From Cryptocoryne crispatula var. balansae (taxonomy: Eukaryota > Streptophyta > Magnoliopsida > Alismatales > Araceae), in contig CM069928.1 of NCBI GenBank assembly GCA_036172225.1, positions 12,626,738 to 12,690,737 on the forward strand: a stretch of 64,000 nucleotides of DNA, read 5' to 3'. Shown here piece by piece: positions 21,601 to 33,365 of this stretch; within the stretch, counting starts at the first letter, position 1; the number at the start of each line of letters is the position of its first letter. Below the pieces are notes generated by a model that was given only the letters and a program-made list of their open reading frames with translations, was not told the DNA's origin and made no database searches. A program made the position numbers and the translations under genes.

Positions 21601-21718
21601 CACACATTTGGATAGGTTTTTGACATGTGGGGACATTGCTCATCTTTTTGGTGCCTTTTTTCCTTTTCTATCATTTTGGATACACAGGTTGATCATTTTA
21701 TTTTTAATCTAAGGGGTT
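18694..21718 (-). other. E2 3' untranslated region, distal part
   Basis: Reverse-strand counterpart of E1 12400-14829. From left to right it shows the pre-LTR stretch, the CCCACCRTGG-like units (as CCACGGTGGGAT, 19300-19440), ATGATG-rich low complexity (19500-20120), a roughly 420-bp segment absent from E1 (20370-20790), two copies of the roughly 200-bp repeat (20770-21090) and the A-rich repeat (21180-21300). No gene was recognised. Confidence 0.75.
20601..20685. repeat. Cluster of long perfect palindromes in E2 3' region
   Basis: The 20 bases at 20601-20620 form a perfect palindrome, GTGCCCCCGA plus its complement. The 22 bases at 20642-20663 form a second one, with core GGCACATGGCCATGTGCC. 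An imperfect GGGCACATGCGCCC follows at 20671. These resemble LTR modules (compare 56305-56370) but lie outside any LTR, in a segment that E1 lacks. Confidence 0.85.
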
Positions 21719-21723
21719 CATTG
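21719..21723. repeat. Target duplication CATTG, left
   Basis: CATTG precedes the copia solo LTR and is repeated at 23216-23220. E1 has a single copy in the undisturbed homologous sequence. Confidence 0.95.
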
Positions 21724-23215
21724 TGATAGAAATGTATGTCCTACAAGCCAATCATATATGATATGATTCAACATTTCTAAGAATATCTCATTCTTTAATT
21801 AAATAGGCAAAACTTCGTTACTAGCTTTTATTAGAAGCGTATATCGTAATGAAGTCCTTGATCACATGTAATGATTATTGAATCATGATGAGATCATGAT
21901 AATGAGATCGATCATCTAGAGGTATGTGATCTAAATGTTCCTAGTCATAGGATCTTTAAGATAGGATATCAAGAATCCGGATAGACTAGTGTGTGTGATG
22001 TCTTCTCATGTGATGAGAATGACCAATCTCATTGGTCATCAGTGTGGGGACACTAAGATACACGCATAGGTGCTCATTAGTGAAATTAGTTCACTGAACT
22101 GACCAATTTAGAAAAAAACCTAATCGGTATCTTACCGAACTGTCTATCAGGTTATTTTTACATCTCAATAGCACGGTTGGATATTTGACCTGAGTCACCA
22201 AAGATGTCTTATCGGATATATCTTGTACTTTGATTATTGACTTATGAATCACCATCTTGATGGTCCAGTATAGTTGATGTATTGGGTGTAAGAGAAACCC
22301 GGTGGAGGCAATTGAGTGGACAATAAGGGATCGTTCACTCTCGGTAGGAGAGAGAGAATGTCCTATGGGATAGTACTATAAATCCTTAGTCAAGGTACTT
22401 AGGATAATTGAAAAATGAGTTTTCCAATTGATCCAAATCTGAGTACAAGATCTCATAGAGTTAGAATATTTAGGGGTTGACAGTCAGTGCCGAACCCCTG
22501 ATCAACCAGGACATTGTATGAACGAGGATTTAAATCCGTGTGGTAATTACTGATGGAAAGGCTCGATGGATGTTATTTAACTCTCCAAAGTCATTTGGGA
22601 TCATTGGGTGTGGCTTGTACCCTTTATGATCAGAAAGCCATAAAAATTATTATCGGATAACAGTTTTGATTTAATTTAAAGCAATTGTTCTTTTAAATTA
22701 ATTAAGGCTTCAACCAAATTGACTATTGGGCCTAGTGAGTCACACACATTAGATCTGGTCAATAAGATGAGGGCATGGACATAATTTTATAGAAGTTTTG
22801 AGTTTTTGTGAAAAATTCCATCTTCTATATATAAATGGCTTATGAAGCCAAACCCAAACAAGCCATAGGGCTGAAGCACATCCCAAGCATCCTCTCTTCC
22901 TTCTCTCTCCTCTAGAAGGTGATATCCCATGGTCAAGTTTAGATCTGGAAGGTTTCTGGAGGACTGAAGGAAGGGAGAAGTCGTCTATTGAAGCAGATCG
23001 TGTGGATACCGCTAGAGACCAGACACTTGAATGGTTTTCAGCAAGGAGGAATGTCCACTCTTTATCCATGGTGAGGGATTTTAGAAATCCCATGAGGTAC
23101 TCTCATTTTACTTCATATTCGGTTCCCGATTTTACTCGTTCGGCATCGACCAAGGCAAAGATCATGGTTTCAAGGAATCAAATATTTTTTCGTTGTCATG
23201 TATTGATTCCTTACA
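21724..23215 (+). mobile_element. Solo Ty1/copia LTR
   Basis: This is a 1492-bp LTR starting TGATAGAAATG and ending GATTCCTTACA, the same family as the copia LTR at 46220-47706 (read in reverse). It is flanked by CATTG at 21719-21723 and 23216-23220. If the LTR is removed, the flanks read as continuous E2 sequence matching E1 near 12380. No internal copia sequence remains, so it is a solo LTR formed by recombination. Confidence 0.95.
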
Positions 23216-23514
23216 CATTGCCCATCTTTCGACACCCTTTTGCACCCTCTGAGATGGCCTCCTATTAGGGTGGCGGGCATTTTCGATACTACCCCTCTAT
23301 AATCTCTTCTCCCTATCTTAAATCGAGTAGAAGAGAAAAGGGTAAGGGTATTCCTTTTGTTTCTAGGCTTCTACCTTGCCTTTCGCAAGTGATGAGTTGT
23401 CTTGATTTCAGGATCGGGAGGTGTTGTGTGTGTAAGATGGTACCTACCCTTAACTTCTAATGAATATCATAGGATCGATGACTTGAGATATACCGGTGGT
23501 TTCTCTATTTTTTA
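23216..23514 (-). other. E2 3' region next to integrase
   Basis: Non-coding sequence matching E1 12100-12380 in reverse, containing the stretch around GGTGGCGGGCATTTTCG. Nothing else is visible. Confidence 0.7.
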
Positions 23515-24870
23515 TAGAAAATACTTTTTGATGTAAACTCCATTCCAAGGATGACTCAATTTTTCTCCATCTGCATTAGTCAACTCATGTGCACTGCCTG
23601 AAAATTTTTCAGTGATTACAAAAGGCCCTTCCTAATTAGGTTGCAGCATGGAGCGGGAACCCCTTAGCTTCATGAAAAAATTTTTAACAACCATCTCACC
23701 AATCTAGAATTTTATCTCGACCACCCTCTTTTGATAAAACCTTTTAAGTCTTTTCTGGTAAGTCTAGGCAAGCTCGACGACAGCTAGCCTTCTTTCATCC
23801 AAGAGTTCCAGCTGTGCAAGAAGAGATTCTCGTCTCTCATCGATAGAAATATCCCTGTCGAGCTGAACTCAGAGAGATTGAAGTAATACCTCACAGGGGA
23901 CCACTGTTTCTATCCCATATGCCAAAGCATATGAGGTTTGTCTAGTAGGAGTCCTTACAAAAGTACGATAAGCCCATAGAGCATCTACAACCTTATTAGG
24001 CCAGTTGGTAAACTTGCTAGGCTTGCAAGATTTCTTGCTAATTTTGATTAAGGTTTTATTGGTGGCTTCTACTTGACCATTGCCTTGAGGATAGTATGGT
24101 GATGAATGATGCAATGAAATGCGATACCTATTGCAAAGATCACATAGATCTTGAGAGAGAAATTTTGGCCCATTATTGGTGACGATGTCACTGGGGATCC
24201 CGAATCTTGCAATGATGTTGCGCTTGATGAAGGAGCAAACTATTGATGCTTTCATCTCCATGAATGCTTCCGCTTCAGCCCACTTTGTGAAGTACTCCAT
24301 TGTCATCAGAATGAATGATTTTGTGTGCATTTCAAAGTTAAGATCACTCAAGGGGCCAATGATATCAAAAGCCCACATGGCGAAAGGCCATGGGGCATGG
24401 ATTGGACGAAGGGAAGATGCGAAAGAATGAATCTTGTCAGCATGGAGTTGACATGAATGACAATGTCAAACAAAGATGGAGCAATCTTCTTCTAGAGTTG
24501 GCCAATAATACCCTTGTCGGATGATTTTCATAGCAATGGCTTAGGCATTCACATGACCACTACAAACTCCAGAATGTGCTTCCTTCAGCACCAACTCAAC
24601 TTCTTCCTCATCAAGACACCTAAGTAAAATTCCACTTATGCTTCTTTTGTAGAGCACTCCTTCTATGATTGTATACCTCTGAGATATTCTTCTGATTACC
24701 TTCTTTTTCTTGGTAGTTGATCCAAGCATATATGATTGATCTTGGCAATACCCTGCAATCTCATCATACCAAAGTCTCTCACCTTCCACCAATTCTTCCA
24801 ACTCAATTAAGTATATTTCTTCCTTGTGTTCCAAGTATTCTTTTTTGTTAAATCTCTCCATGACCTTTAT
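23515..24870 (-). pseudogene. pol: E2 integrase
   Basis: This is a minus-strand integrase. The C-terminal domain lies at about 23515-23725, the core at about 23869-24378, and the N-terminal zinc region at about 24430-24600. The core keeps DIIG and GQVEATNK, but the second catalytic motif reads TNNG instead of TDNG: the Asp codon is AAT at 24175-24177, a G-to-A change on the coding strand. E2 integrase would be inactive even without the stops. At 23830-23832 it keeps the codon CGA that is TGA in E1 and CAA in E3. Confidence 0.88.
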
Positions 24871-24889
24871 AAAATGTCATTTCTCAGTT

Positions 24890-25345
24890 GTCAGAATTGA
24901 CCTCTTATGGACGTGGATAGTCCGCACTTGCCTACCTAGCGGGACAGATAAAGATGAAGCTAGTTAAGGCATCAACAAGGACATTCTGAGCACGGGGGAC
25001 ATAGACAACGGTGAGTTTGAAGAATAGCTTGATGTAATTGGTGGTGAGCTCCTGGTAGGGTTTGAGGATTGGATGGGAAGTTCAATATTTGGATAGGACT
25101 TGGCGTAGAATCAATTGACTACACCTATCACTCGCAGTTCGGTGGCACCATAGAAGTGAGTGACCCTTAGCCTGGCCAGCAAGGATTCATACTCAGCTAT
25201 ACTGTTGGTTGCTGGAAAGTTGAGCTAAAAAGCCTGTGGAAAGGTGACACCTTCGGGTGACATAAGAACGATACCTATCCCTCTACCATAAGAGTTCAAA
25301 GCCCAGTCAAAATATAATGTCCAAATATTGGAAGATCGGACCGAT
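24890..25345 (-). pseudogene. pol: E2 second RNase-H-like domain
   Basis: Reverse-strand counterpart of E1 7741-8130. Read on the minus strand it has NIWTLYFD near the start, a segment matching NIAEYE, and the conserved end with NVLVDALT-like residues. It is strongly decayed with several stops. The position between RNase H and integrase is the same as in E1. Confidence 0.75.
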
Positions 25346-25379
25346 ATTAATTCGTCATCCAGGAACTCTAATCAGACTA

Positions 25380-26000
25380 GGTCAAAGATGGGTATGAGAT
25401 GATGGGCAAGATGTTCAGCAATAGCATAGCCCTTGATCGCCTTCTGTGGAATGTAGGGGATATCAAATTGAGACAAGAAGCTCTGTCATCGCCCCAATTG
25501 ATCAGTCAAAACAGCCTTCTCTAAGAGAAACTTGATAGGATGGATACCAGCAATGAGCTTGACTTGGTGAGCAAAAAAATAATGCTTGAATTTCTAAACT
25601 AACCAAACAAGAGTAGCATAGATCTTTTCTACCACAGTGTACTTCAGCTCACAAGCAAAGATCTTAGACAAGTAGTAGGTAGCTCGCTCTTTCTCTTCTT
25701 CATCAACTTGTGAAAGGATTGCCTCATGAGAGTTCTCGAGAACCAAAATGTAGAAGACTACGGACTTTTCAAGAATTGGTGATCTAAGTATAGGGTGACT
25801 TGCCAGATATGTTTTCATCTCATCAAACACTTCCTGGCACTTCGGATCACATTTAAACTCAGCCCCCGCCTTGGCTAACTCATAGAAAGGTTTGCACCTT
25901 TGAGAGTGTTGTGAGATGAACCGGCGGACAAATTGTAGTCTTCCGATCAATCCTCTAAGCTCTTTCATATTCTTTGGGGGTGGCATACTGATGATTGCCT
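25380..26000 (-). pseudogene. pol: E2 RNase H
   Basis: Minus-strand RNase H with MPPPKNMKELRGLIGRLQF at its start (about 25986), then KPFYELAKAGAEF, then ERATYYLSKIF. The last part, after 25594, is interrupted by stops. It joins the reverse transcriptase on its right. Confidence 0.85.
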
Positions 26001-26800
26001 TGGCCTTGTTTGGGTCGATCTCTATGCCCCTTTTGCTTACTATGAACCCTAGTAGTTTTCCTTATGAAACACCAAATGTACATTTCTTATGGTTCATTTT
26101 CAGCTTATATTCTCTAGTTGATTGCAAAACTTTCCTTAATACATCAGAATGATCATCCCATCTCTTGGATTTGTTGAACAAATCTTTCACATACACCTCT
26201 ACAAGGGTGTGCATCATGCCATGAGAGATAGCAATCATAGCCCTCTAATATGTAGCACCAGCATTCATCAGTCCAAAGGGCATGACAACATAGCAATATG
26301 TTCCCCAAGGTGTAGTGAACAAGGTCTTTTCTTGGTCCTCTTCGGCTAATCAGATCTAATTCTATCCAGAATAACCATCCATGAACGAGAGTATTTCATA
26401 TACAGTTGTATTATCAATCAGAACATCAATATGAGACAAAGGGAAATCATCTTTAGGACACGTTCAGTTCAAGTCTCTAAAATCTATGCAAACTCGAACT
26501 TATCCATCATTCTTCATAATAAGGACTATGTTAGCCACCCATTGCAGATAAATAAAAACTCAAATAAATTTTACCTGGTGTAATTTGTCGACCTCTTCTT
26601 TCATTTTGAGTGCAATGTCAGGGTGGAACCTCCTAAGCTTTTGTTTAACCAGAGAGTTAATCTATGTTCAACCAAAGAATTGTCTAATCTCGGCGTGTCT
26701 TCATATGTCCATGTGAACGTGCCCTTGTATTCTTCTAAAACTTTGATCAAATATTGTTCTTTTTAGGGAGTGAGATTTGCACTGATGAGGATAGTCTAAG
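26001..26800 (-). pseudogene. pol: E2 reverse transcriptase
   Basis: Minus-strand reverse transcriptase corresponding to E1 6290-7030. The catalytic motif reads YVKD (26182-26193) instead of YVDD, so one metal-binding Asp is lost. Several stops and length changes occur, for example in the fingers part near 26490 and 26570. It is not functional. Confidence 0.85.
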
Positions 26801-27897
26801 GATCTTCCAAGGTTCTTAAATTCAGTTCTTTGGTTGATTCATTCCCTTGGGCTGATGGTTCTTCGAATCTTCTAAGTCCAGATGCATATGCATCAGCCAA
26901 GTCCTCAATTTCATCCTCAGATTCAATATCCTTCTCTGACACTACCTCATATACTTCCAAAGTATGATCTATGTTATGCTTAACCTCATATCGGATTTCA
27001 TCTAGCTATCTAAAAAGTTTGGTAGCCTTGCACACTCTATGCATTTTTGTGCCAATTGTTGCAGATATCTAGTTGGAACTTATTTACCTTTGAGTTTCCT
27101 ATTTCCTAACCTAACCTAACCTACTGAAGACAAAGCTAGAAAGATGGTATTTACAATGGGGAGAGGATCTAGTAAATTGATCAATGATTCAGGGGAGAGG
27201 GTCCCTGATTATGAGCACCCTCCAAGATGAGTAGGGACGTCTACTTGATGAAAATGTGAGTTTCAGAGAAGATATTTTTTTGAGATTTTGAGTAAAGAGA
27301 TAGACTGAATTAGAATGACTTGAGACTTGCTAGAAGTTGATGGAATTAGCAAAGAGAAAAACTTAAGAATAAATGAAAAAAAAAGAACTTGTGGGCCCAA
27401 TGTTAATAAAAAGTGGACACATGGGTCCAAAACTAATGAAAAATGTGAACATGTACATGGACCCAATTTTGAATATGGGTGGGCATGTGAGCCCATGCTA
27501 GAAAGGACCCTCAGTCCTGAAGCTGATGAGGGAATTAAATGGGCAAGCAGGCCCAATGAGAATAGAAGGTTGGAGAGGGCACATAGGCCAAAAGTGAGTA
27601 GTTGGTTTGGTCAAAGAAATTGGGCTTGGAAGCCCATCCAAATGATCCAAAAAAATAGCATGAAGTTTAAATATTTGATTGTCATGTGCATGCCTTATGA
27701 AATGGTTCTGATTTAGGTGGTAGTTTGCTCAATCAGATGATCCAAGATTGGTTTGCCCTAGTATGGTTCTTGGTGCTCTTCCTTGATTGAAAACAGGTGC
27801 GTTAATGACAAACATAGATCTTCCAAGTCTTCTTCTTCATCTGAAGCCTTCCTTCTCTTGATAACTGTAATTGATCCTCTGTCATCCTCAACCATCA
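26801..27897 (-). other. E2 protease-RT linker with hairpins
   Basis: Counterpart of E1 5160-6220. At 27375-27640 it holds hairpin units such as TTGGGC-TTGGA-AGCCCA, TGGGCATGTGAGCCCA and TGGGCAAGCAGGCCCA. The stems differ in detail from those of E1 and E3 but are mostly still paired. A pyrimidine-rich run with CTTCAGTAG (minus strand, about 27121-27130) matches the possible intron acceptor in E1. Confidence 0.65.
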
Positions 27898-28713
27898 TCA
27901 TGGTCTCCCCTTTGATAAAGAATGGAGTCCCATGGCATATCCTGGCTGGATGACCCTCCTTGGGATGGAATCTTCTTTATATCTCAACCCCTGCCTATGT
28001 GGCCTTTTCCAAGTTTTGATTAGTTGAGTGATCCCTTGAAGATCCTTGCCCAAACCTTTTCTAGGTTGAAAGCCCAATTTCATCATCATCCGCCATCCCA
28101 CAGTGTCTGACAAAGAAGCAGTCATACATCCAACTTCTGGTAATTCTTCCACTATGATATGGGGTCATATTGATAATCCTACGGGTGATGTAAAAGAAGC
28201 ATCATTCACCTCATTCTTTATAGGCATGCTAGCTACCTTGACCACATGTCCTTTAAAGGGAAACTTTATGCATTGGTAGTTTGTTGAAGCCACGGCTCCT
28301 ATTGCTTCCAAGTATGGCCTCCCAAGTATAGCCCGAAAAGTTGGATCTAGCTCCAGGACATGAAAATCAATAGTGACCATACACAGCCCAAGTCTTACCT
28401 CTAGAGTAACCACCCCATGTGCAAACTTCTTGGATTTATCATAGGCTGTCACCATGGCACAAGTTGGCTTGATTTCTTGTTCAGAAATGCCGCATAATTG
28501 TAAGGTTTCTAATGGCATTACATTGATGGAAGCTCCAGTGTCAACTAAATAGAATTTTACTTCAACATTATAGTTGATAATAGCCACATGCAAAGCATAT
28601 CTCCTAACCTCTGGATCTGCTAACTCCTCCTGAGAGAAAATGAGCATTAGGTGCTCACTTTTGGGGGCTAACACTATTGTGATCTTCTCTTGCGGGAGAT
28701 CTTCATTTACCAT
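27898..28713 (-). pseudogene. pol: E2 aspartic protease plus G-patch
   Basis: This is the best-preserved protease of the three elements: DTGAS (Asp codon 28540-28542) and ILGRPYLEAIGAVAS are intact over an open frame at 28165-28713. A stop near 28160 separates it from the G-patch (27898-28152), which reads GFQPRKGLGKDLQGI, followed by RRQ-like and GLRYKEDS. Order and spacing match E1. A maturation protease acting in cis on the gag-pol polyprotein is expected from the family. Confidence 0.88.
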
Positions 28714-29233
28714 GATTTTTTGCAGATATTGCTATAGAATCTCCTAGTGCACCTTTGATCTCTTGATCAACTCAAGTATAGAAATACGGGCTGGCATCTT
28801 ATCCAAATGATTCGATAAATCATAGATCATGCTCGGCAACGGTTCTTTACTTGTTCTTCTTTAACTGAATCCTTCGATTGTGTCCCGATTTGAGGAAAGA
28901 GCTATTGGAACATTCTCCCACTCTGAAGCATCGGGGCTTTTTGGCAGTCGGGTAGAGGTGGTGGGTTAACTGGGGTGGAATGTGGTGGAACAGGTGGTGT
29001 AGGCATAGTATGGTAGACAATGGGATTTGTGGGATGGTTGAAGGCTCTAGGGTGATTGGGTTTAGGGGTAGAAGAGTAGGATTTGGAGGTGGTAGTGATG
29101 GTGATAGTGGCAGCCTGATAAGAAGCGGTTGGGGTACAGGAATGACTGGTGGGTTTAATGGAGGTGTCGATGCAGGTAGTTGTAGGGTTAGTGGTGTGGT
29201 AGGTTGGAGTTTCAGAGCAACAGAGCTTATACG
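28714..29233 (-). pseudogene. gag: E2 proline-rich gag C-terminus, truncated
   Basis: Minus-strand Pro/Thr-rich linker with PPNPTLLPLNPITLEP-like sequence and the conserved LRVGE(C/R) region. It stops abruptly at 29233, where the E3 LTR begins, at the place matching E1 position 3836. The zinc motif, capsid region and leader of E2 are missing from the window. Plus-strand open frames here are shadows. Confidence 0.8.
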
Positions 29234-31884
29234 TGCAGACATGCCAAATTGGACTGATTTGGGGCTCTAGACTCTTAATCCATTGGCAATACTCTTTATC
29301 TGACCGTTACCTAATCAAAATCACCTTGTGGAGATGAGCTGAGGACGTCAGCGGAGAACTGCGTGAGTTAAGAATGAACCAAAAATTTTTGAAGTAATGT
29401 CGTAACCTTCAAGCAAGAGCTGAGCGTTAATCATGGAAAAATGAAGCTTGCTCAATGACTGACCGTTAATGATTCATAATTGAAGGTCTCGAAAATCTCA
29501 GGTGAATTTCGCGACATTTGGGTTTCCGACAAGTCTTTTCGGTAGTCGTGCATCTATATTCACTTTTATCATGGCTTTCCAATCTGTACTGTCATGGCTA
29601 TCCCGGACCATGTGTTATGTCTTTCTGATCATCACCGAGCTTTTTCGAGTCTTTCGGGTCAACCCTAGCCGTTCTCAGTCACCAATCAGTGCCATACAGT
29701 CATTTTAGTTGATTTTATGGTTTCCCGATTATTCTTGGCTTTTTCGAGGTTCATTTCACATATACCGGGTTATTATAGGCTTTTTCAATGATTTCAAGTT
29801 TTCCAATTATACCGGAACTCCTCGGTCATTATTTTAGGTTATCCTGAGTTGACCCTTGGCTCCTTGATTGAAACCATGTCTTTATGACTCACCACTCCAG
29901 CCTTTGGCATCTTTAGAATCGTAAACTAGAGGTTAAAATCCCGAACAAAAGTCTCGGAATGTCGGTTTGCAAAGTAGAGGATCTGCGTTTGCATGTCCTC
30001 TTTCCTATGCAACAAACGGAGGTCGAAATGGATGTTGCGTTTGCAAATTGTGGCTTCCGAATCGTATGTGCATAGGAGAGAGACGCGAACGCACCCTTAC
30101 TAAAGGGCACGGTATGCGCGCCCTCAATCGAGGTCACGATATGTACACCCTCCCCTAAGGTTGTATTCAGCTCTGAAATCCAATTGCCTTCCTCGGTCTC
30201 TGACTTTCCAAATTCATTTTAGAATTTTTCCTTTTTCAAAAATGTTTATTTCGAACATGTCCTTGACCTGGAACATGTCCATTTTAGAAAAAAAATCAAC
30301 TTAGAAACCTTTCGAATCAGTTTAACCATATTTTGGCAAGTCGCACCTAATGCACCCATGAGGTGAGGGCATAGTGTGCATGCCCTCACTCGAGGGTGCG
30401 GTACGCATGCCCTTGGTCGAGGGCACAGTATGTGCACCCTATCCTGAGGGCACATCTAGTTCCGAAATCCGATTTCCTACCTCGATTTCCAGCTTTCCAA
30501 ATTTATTTCAAAATTTTTCCTTTCAAAAAGAATCAATTTAGAAACTTTTTGAATTGGTTCATCCACATTTCACTAAGTCGTGTCGAAGGCACCCTCGGGG
30601 TGAGGGCGCGATATGTGCACCCTCCGCCGGGGGTGCATTCAGTTTCTTTCTATATTTTACGCTGGGTTAGCTTCTCCTATAAGTTGAGGGCCATTCTCAA
30701 TGATCCAGGGTTACCATGCATGCTCTAGCATGTCCAGAGGTTGCCCAAGCTCTTCCCCAAGCTCTCTTTCATGTTCTACTCCGATCCATTGGTGAGAAAT
30801 CGACCTCGACATGAAGAAGGAGGCCCGATTCGTGCTCTCAGCATTGACGGTTTTCATCGGCCTCTACAAAATTTTTGGGATGCGTGCTATAAATGTGGTC
30901 AACTGAAGAAAGCTTCATCTCTCCGTCTTCCTTCATTTGCAACTGATGGCACTCAATTCTGATGTGTTATTTGTCTGTGGTGATTACTGCATTGAGGGCA
31001 CACAACCAGGTTCTGTTTTTACATCTGTTCACTTCCATACATTCTACAGATATGTGTGGGCACATTCTGGAGAAGTTGTCAACATAAAATATATTTTGCT
31101 CCAAGTTCTCTATCTGTATAAATAAAAAGCACTCTATTCCAACATTGGGGTCAACCGTAGCAGCTTCTGCACTAAAGTCGTGCCCATAGGATACTACACT
31201 CACCAGAGAACAGGCCATCCGAACCGGCTTCTTTTCCTCATTCCGGCTCTGATCTGAGCCATCCTACTCTCTAAGTCCTTGATATTTCATTTAGAGCATT
31301 TTTTAGATAATTTTAATTTAGTTTTGCATTACTTTTATTATTCAAAAATACAAAAAAGGGGTTAAGGCTCACCACAATCCGGTGAGTTCAAATCTAATTG
31401 CTCTTTTTCTTATCTTTCTTCTTACAATTTCTACACTTCACCTAGTTCTAATCAATTTTCTTCACTTGGTTCAATGTTCTAGCTGCATAAGTTTATCAAG
31501 TTAGCATCGGTTGGAGACTCTTCTTTATTGACCAACTGAAGAGGGAAAAGGTTGACCTCGAACACTCTTTTCCCATGCTAAGGTACACACGGTCATCCTT
31601 TACTCAATTTGCATTTTATTTCATTTAAATCAGAACCCATGGTTCTTGGTGACCACATCCTTCAATTTTTTATGGATCAAATTTTTTTATTTCATCCCCA
31701 CTCCCCTCCCACATGACCCAAACTGTCTCTTCGGTGCTTAAGTGATGCCGAGAGATGAAAGTTCGGGAATCAATGTGAGTGTAAGACTGAGGTAAGAGTT
31801 TTTTTACGCATTTTACTTCATATATTTCTCATCCCCTCTTGAGGTGGATATCCGGATAACGACAATCCATTTTCGGAGTCGATA
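29234..31884 (+). repeat. E3 5' LTR
   Basis: This is a 2651-bp LTR starting TGCAGACATGCC and ending GAGTCGATA. Its start matches 45499-46219 closely, and it matches the solo LTR at 9357 in reverse. The TATA-like box TATAAGT is at 30678-30684. Upstream, at 30090-30640, are repeated GAGGGC/GCCCTC inverted modules about 30 bases apart. The five bases before it are ATACG; the partner has been lost with the 3' end of the element. Open frames within it have no recognisable domain. Confidence 0.9.
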
Positions 31885-31890
31885 GCTTTG

Positions 31891-31908
31891 TGGCAACCAT
31901 GGTGGGAC
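31891..31908 (+). promoter_or_regulatory. E3 primer-binding site
   Basis: TGGCAACCATGGTGGGAC, six bases after the LTR end, keeping the TGG start. It shares the same non-Met tRNA type as E1 and E2, with small differences that fit CpG decay. Confidence 0.72.
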
Positions 31909-32049
31909 AACCAATGTCTTCAACCGTGCTAGCTTGATTCATCCGTGCAACTAGTTGTTTTCCGATTTGGTTCCCAAACGAATTGGCTCATCTTTTACCT
32001 TTCTCATGCTCATTTACCTTAAAAGCTTGATGTTTACCTTTCCTTTTAA

Positions 32050-32605
32050 GATTGTCCCCATGTGGATCTGATTTTCTCTCTTTTAATTTCAAAACTGGTT
32101 CCCGCGTGAATCACCCTATTATTCTTAAAAATCGGTTCCCACATGAACCAACCTTATTTCTCAACCCAGTTCCAGCATGAACCAACCCACTTTCAAATCG
32201 GTCCCTGCAAGGACCACCCCATTGCAATAGTTTCAGATTGGCCCCATGTGGCCCTCTTTCCTTTTTGTCAACTTCTACACCGGTTCCCGCATGAACCTCT
32301 CTTTTCTTCTTAAAAAATACTGGTTCCCGTGTGAACCAACCCCCTTTTCTAGACCGGTTCCAGTGTGAATGAACCCACTTTTAGATCGGTCCCCGCATGG
32401 ACCACCCTTTTGCACCACCTTTAGATTGGCCCCACATGGCCTTCCTTTCCTTTTCCAACCAAATAAACTAGTTCCCGCATGAACGCCTTTCCTTCAAAAA
32501 TCGGTTCCCGCATGAACCACCCACCTTTCCAAACCTCGGCTCCCACTTTATTTTCAAATCAGTCCTCATGTGGACCACCCTTTTCCTTCCACTTCAGATC
32601 TATCC
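32050..32605 (+). repeat. E3 leader array of short hairpins
   Basis: About sixteen units in the same place as in E1. Examples are GGTTC-CCACAT-GAACC (32134), GGTCC-CTGCAA-GGACC (32200), GGCC-CCATGT-GGCC (32240) and GGTCC-CCGCAT-GGACC (32388). The order GGTTC, GGTCC, GGCC recurs, hinting at a longer repeat. Stem pairs change together while the six-base loop keeps a YYRCRT-like pattern. Confidence 0.85.
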
Positions 32606-33356
32606 CCATGTAGACACTCATTCACAAACAGGCGCATTAATGATTGCTTGTTTTGCTTGCATTTGATAGCTTAATTTCATTTCATGTTTGTGCACATTAA
32701 TTGCTTCTTCTCACCCTCCATGTTTACTTTTGCATTAGCTTTTTGCATCGGGTACCGGACTTGTTCCATCCATAGGGCATTCAAGGTGGGAGCTCTCTCT
32801 CCTAACACACCCTCACCCTCCAAACACTTTCTTGGTATATTCTAACCTCTCTTCTAGGATATTTCTTCCTAGTTGATTTGGTTGTTTCCATCAAGGCCTT
32901 CGTAAGTCCCCATCTGTGGAGTATTTCTCTCCACACCATTGGGTTGGTTGTACTATTCATCTCAAAACCCCGAAGAACCCAAGTATCTACTCGTGGTGAT
33001 TGTGTGACAACCTTAGGTCTTGGAGATTGGAGCAATAGAGACCATACCCAACTTGAGTGAACAATTACTAACAATCTATCTAATCTATGGTTTGAACCCA
33101 AAAATTGTCGAGTAATCATTTTAAAAACTTGTTTGCACAACTTGCTTGCTCACCAAAATTGAAAACAACAAAAAAAATCTTTTTTTCAAAACACCTAAAA
33201 CAAAGGAAAAGTATATTTAATATTGTGTACAACTTGTTTGCCAACAACAAAATTGAAACGAAAAGAATAAAACAAAACAAAATATAACAAAAACTTTTTT
33301 TTATTTGCACATTCCACTTGCTCTCTTTCAACCATCTTTTTAGAAAGTTTGACAAG
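32606..33356 (+). other. E3 leader before gag
   Basis: Untranslated leader aligned with E1 975-1663. It has an A-rich segment at 33160-33300 and no gene of its own. Confidence 0.6.
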
Positions 33357-33365
33357 ATGCCCATG

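Noticed and set aside
30396..30728. 110-codon frame in the E3 5' LTR
   Set aside because: Spans the inverted module region of the LTR; no domain, and not present in the solo LTR of the same family.
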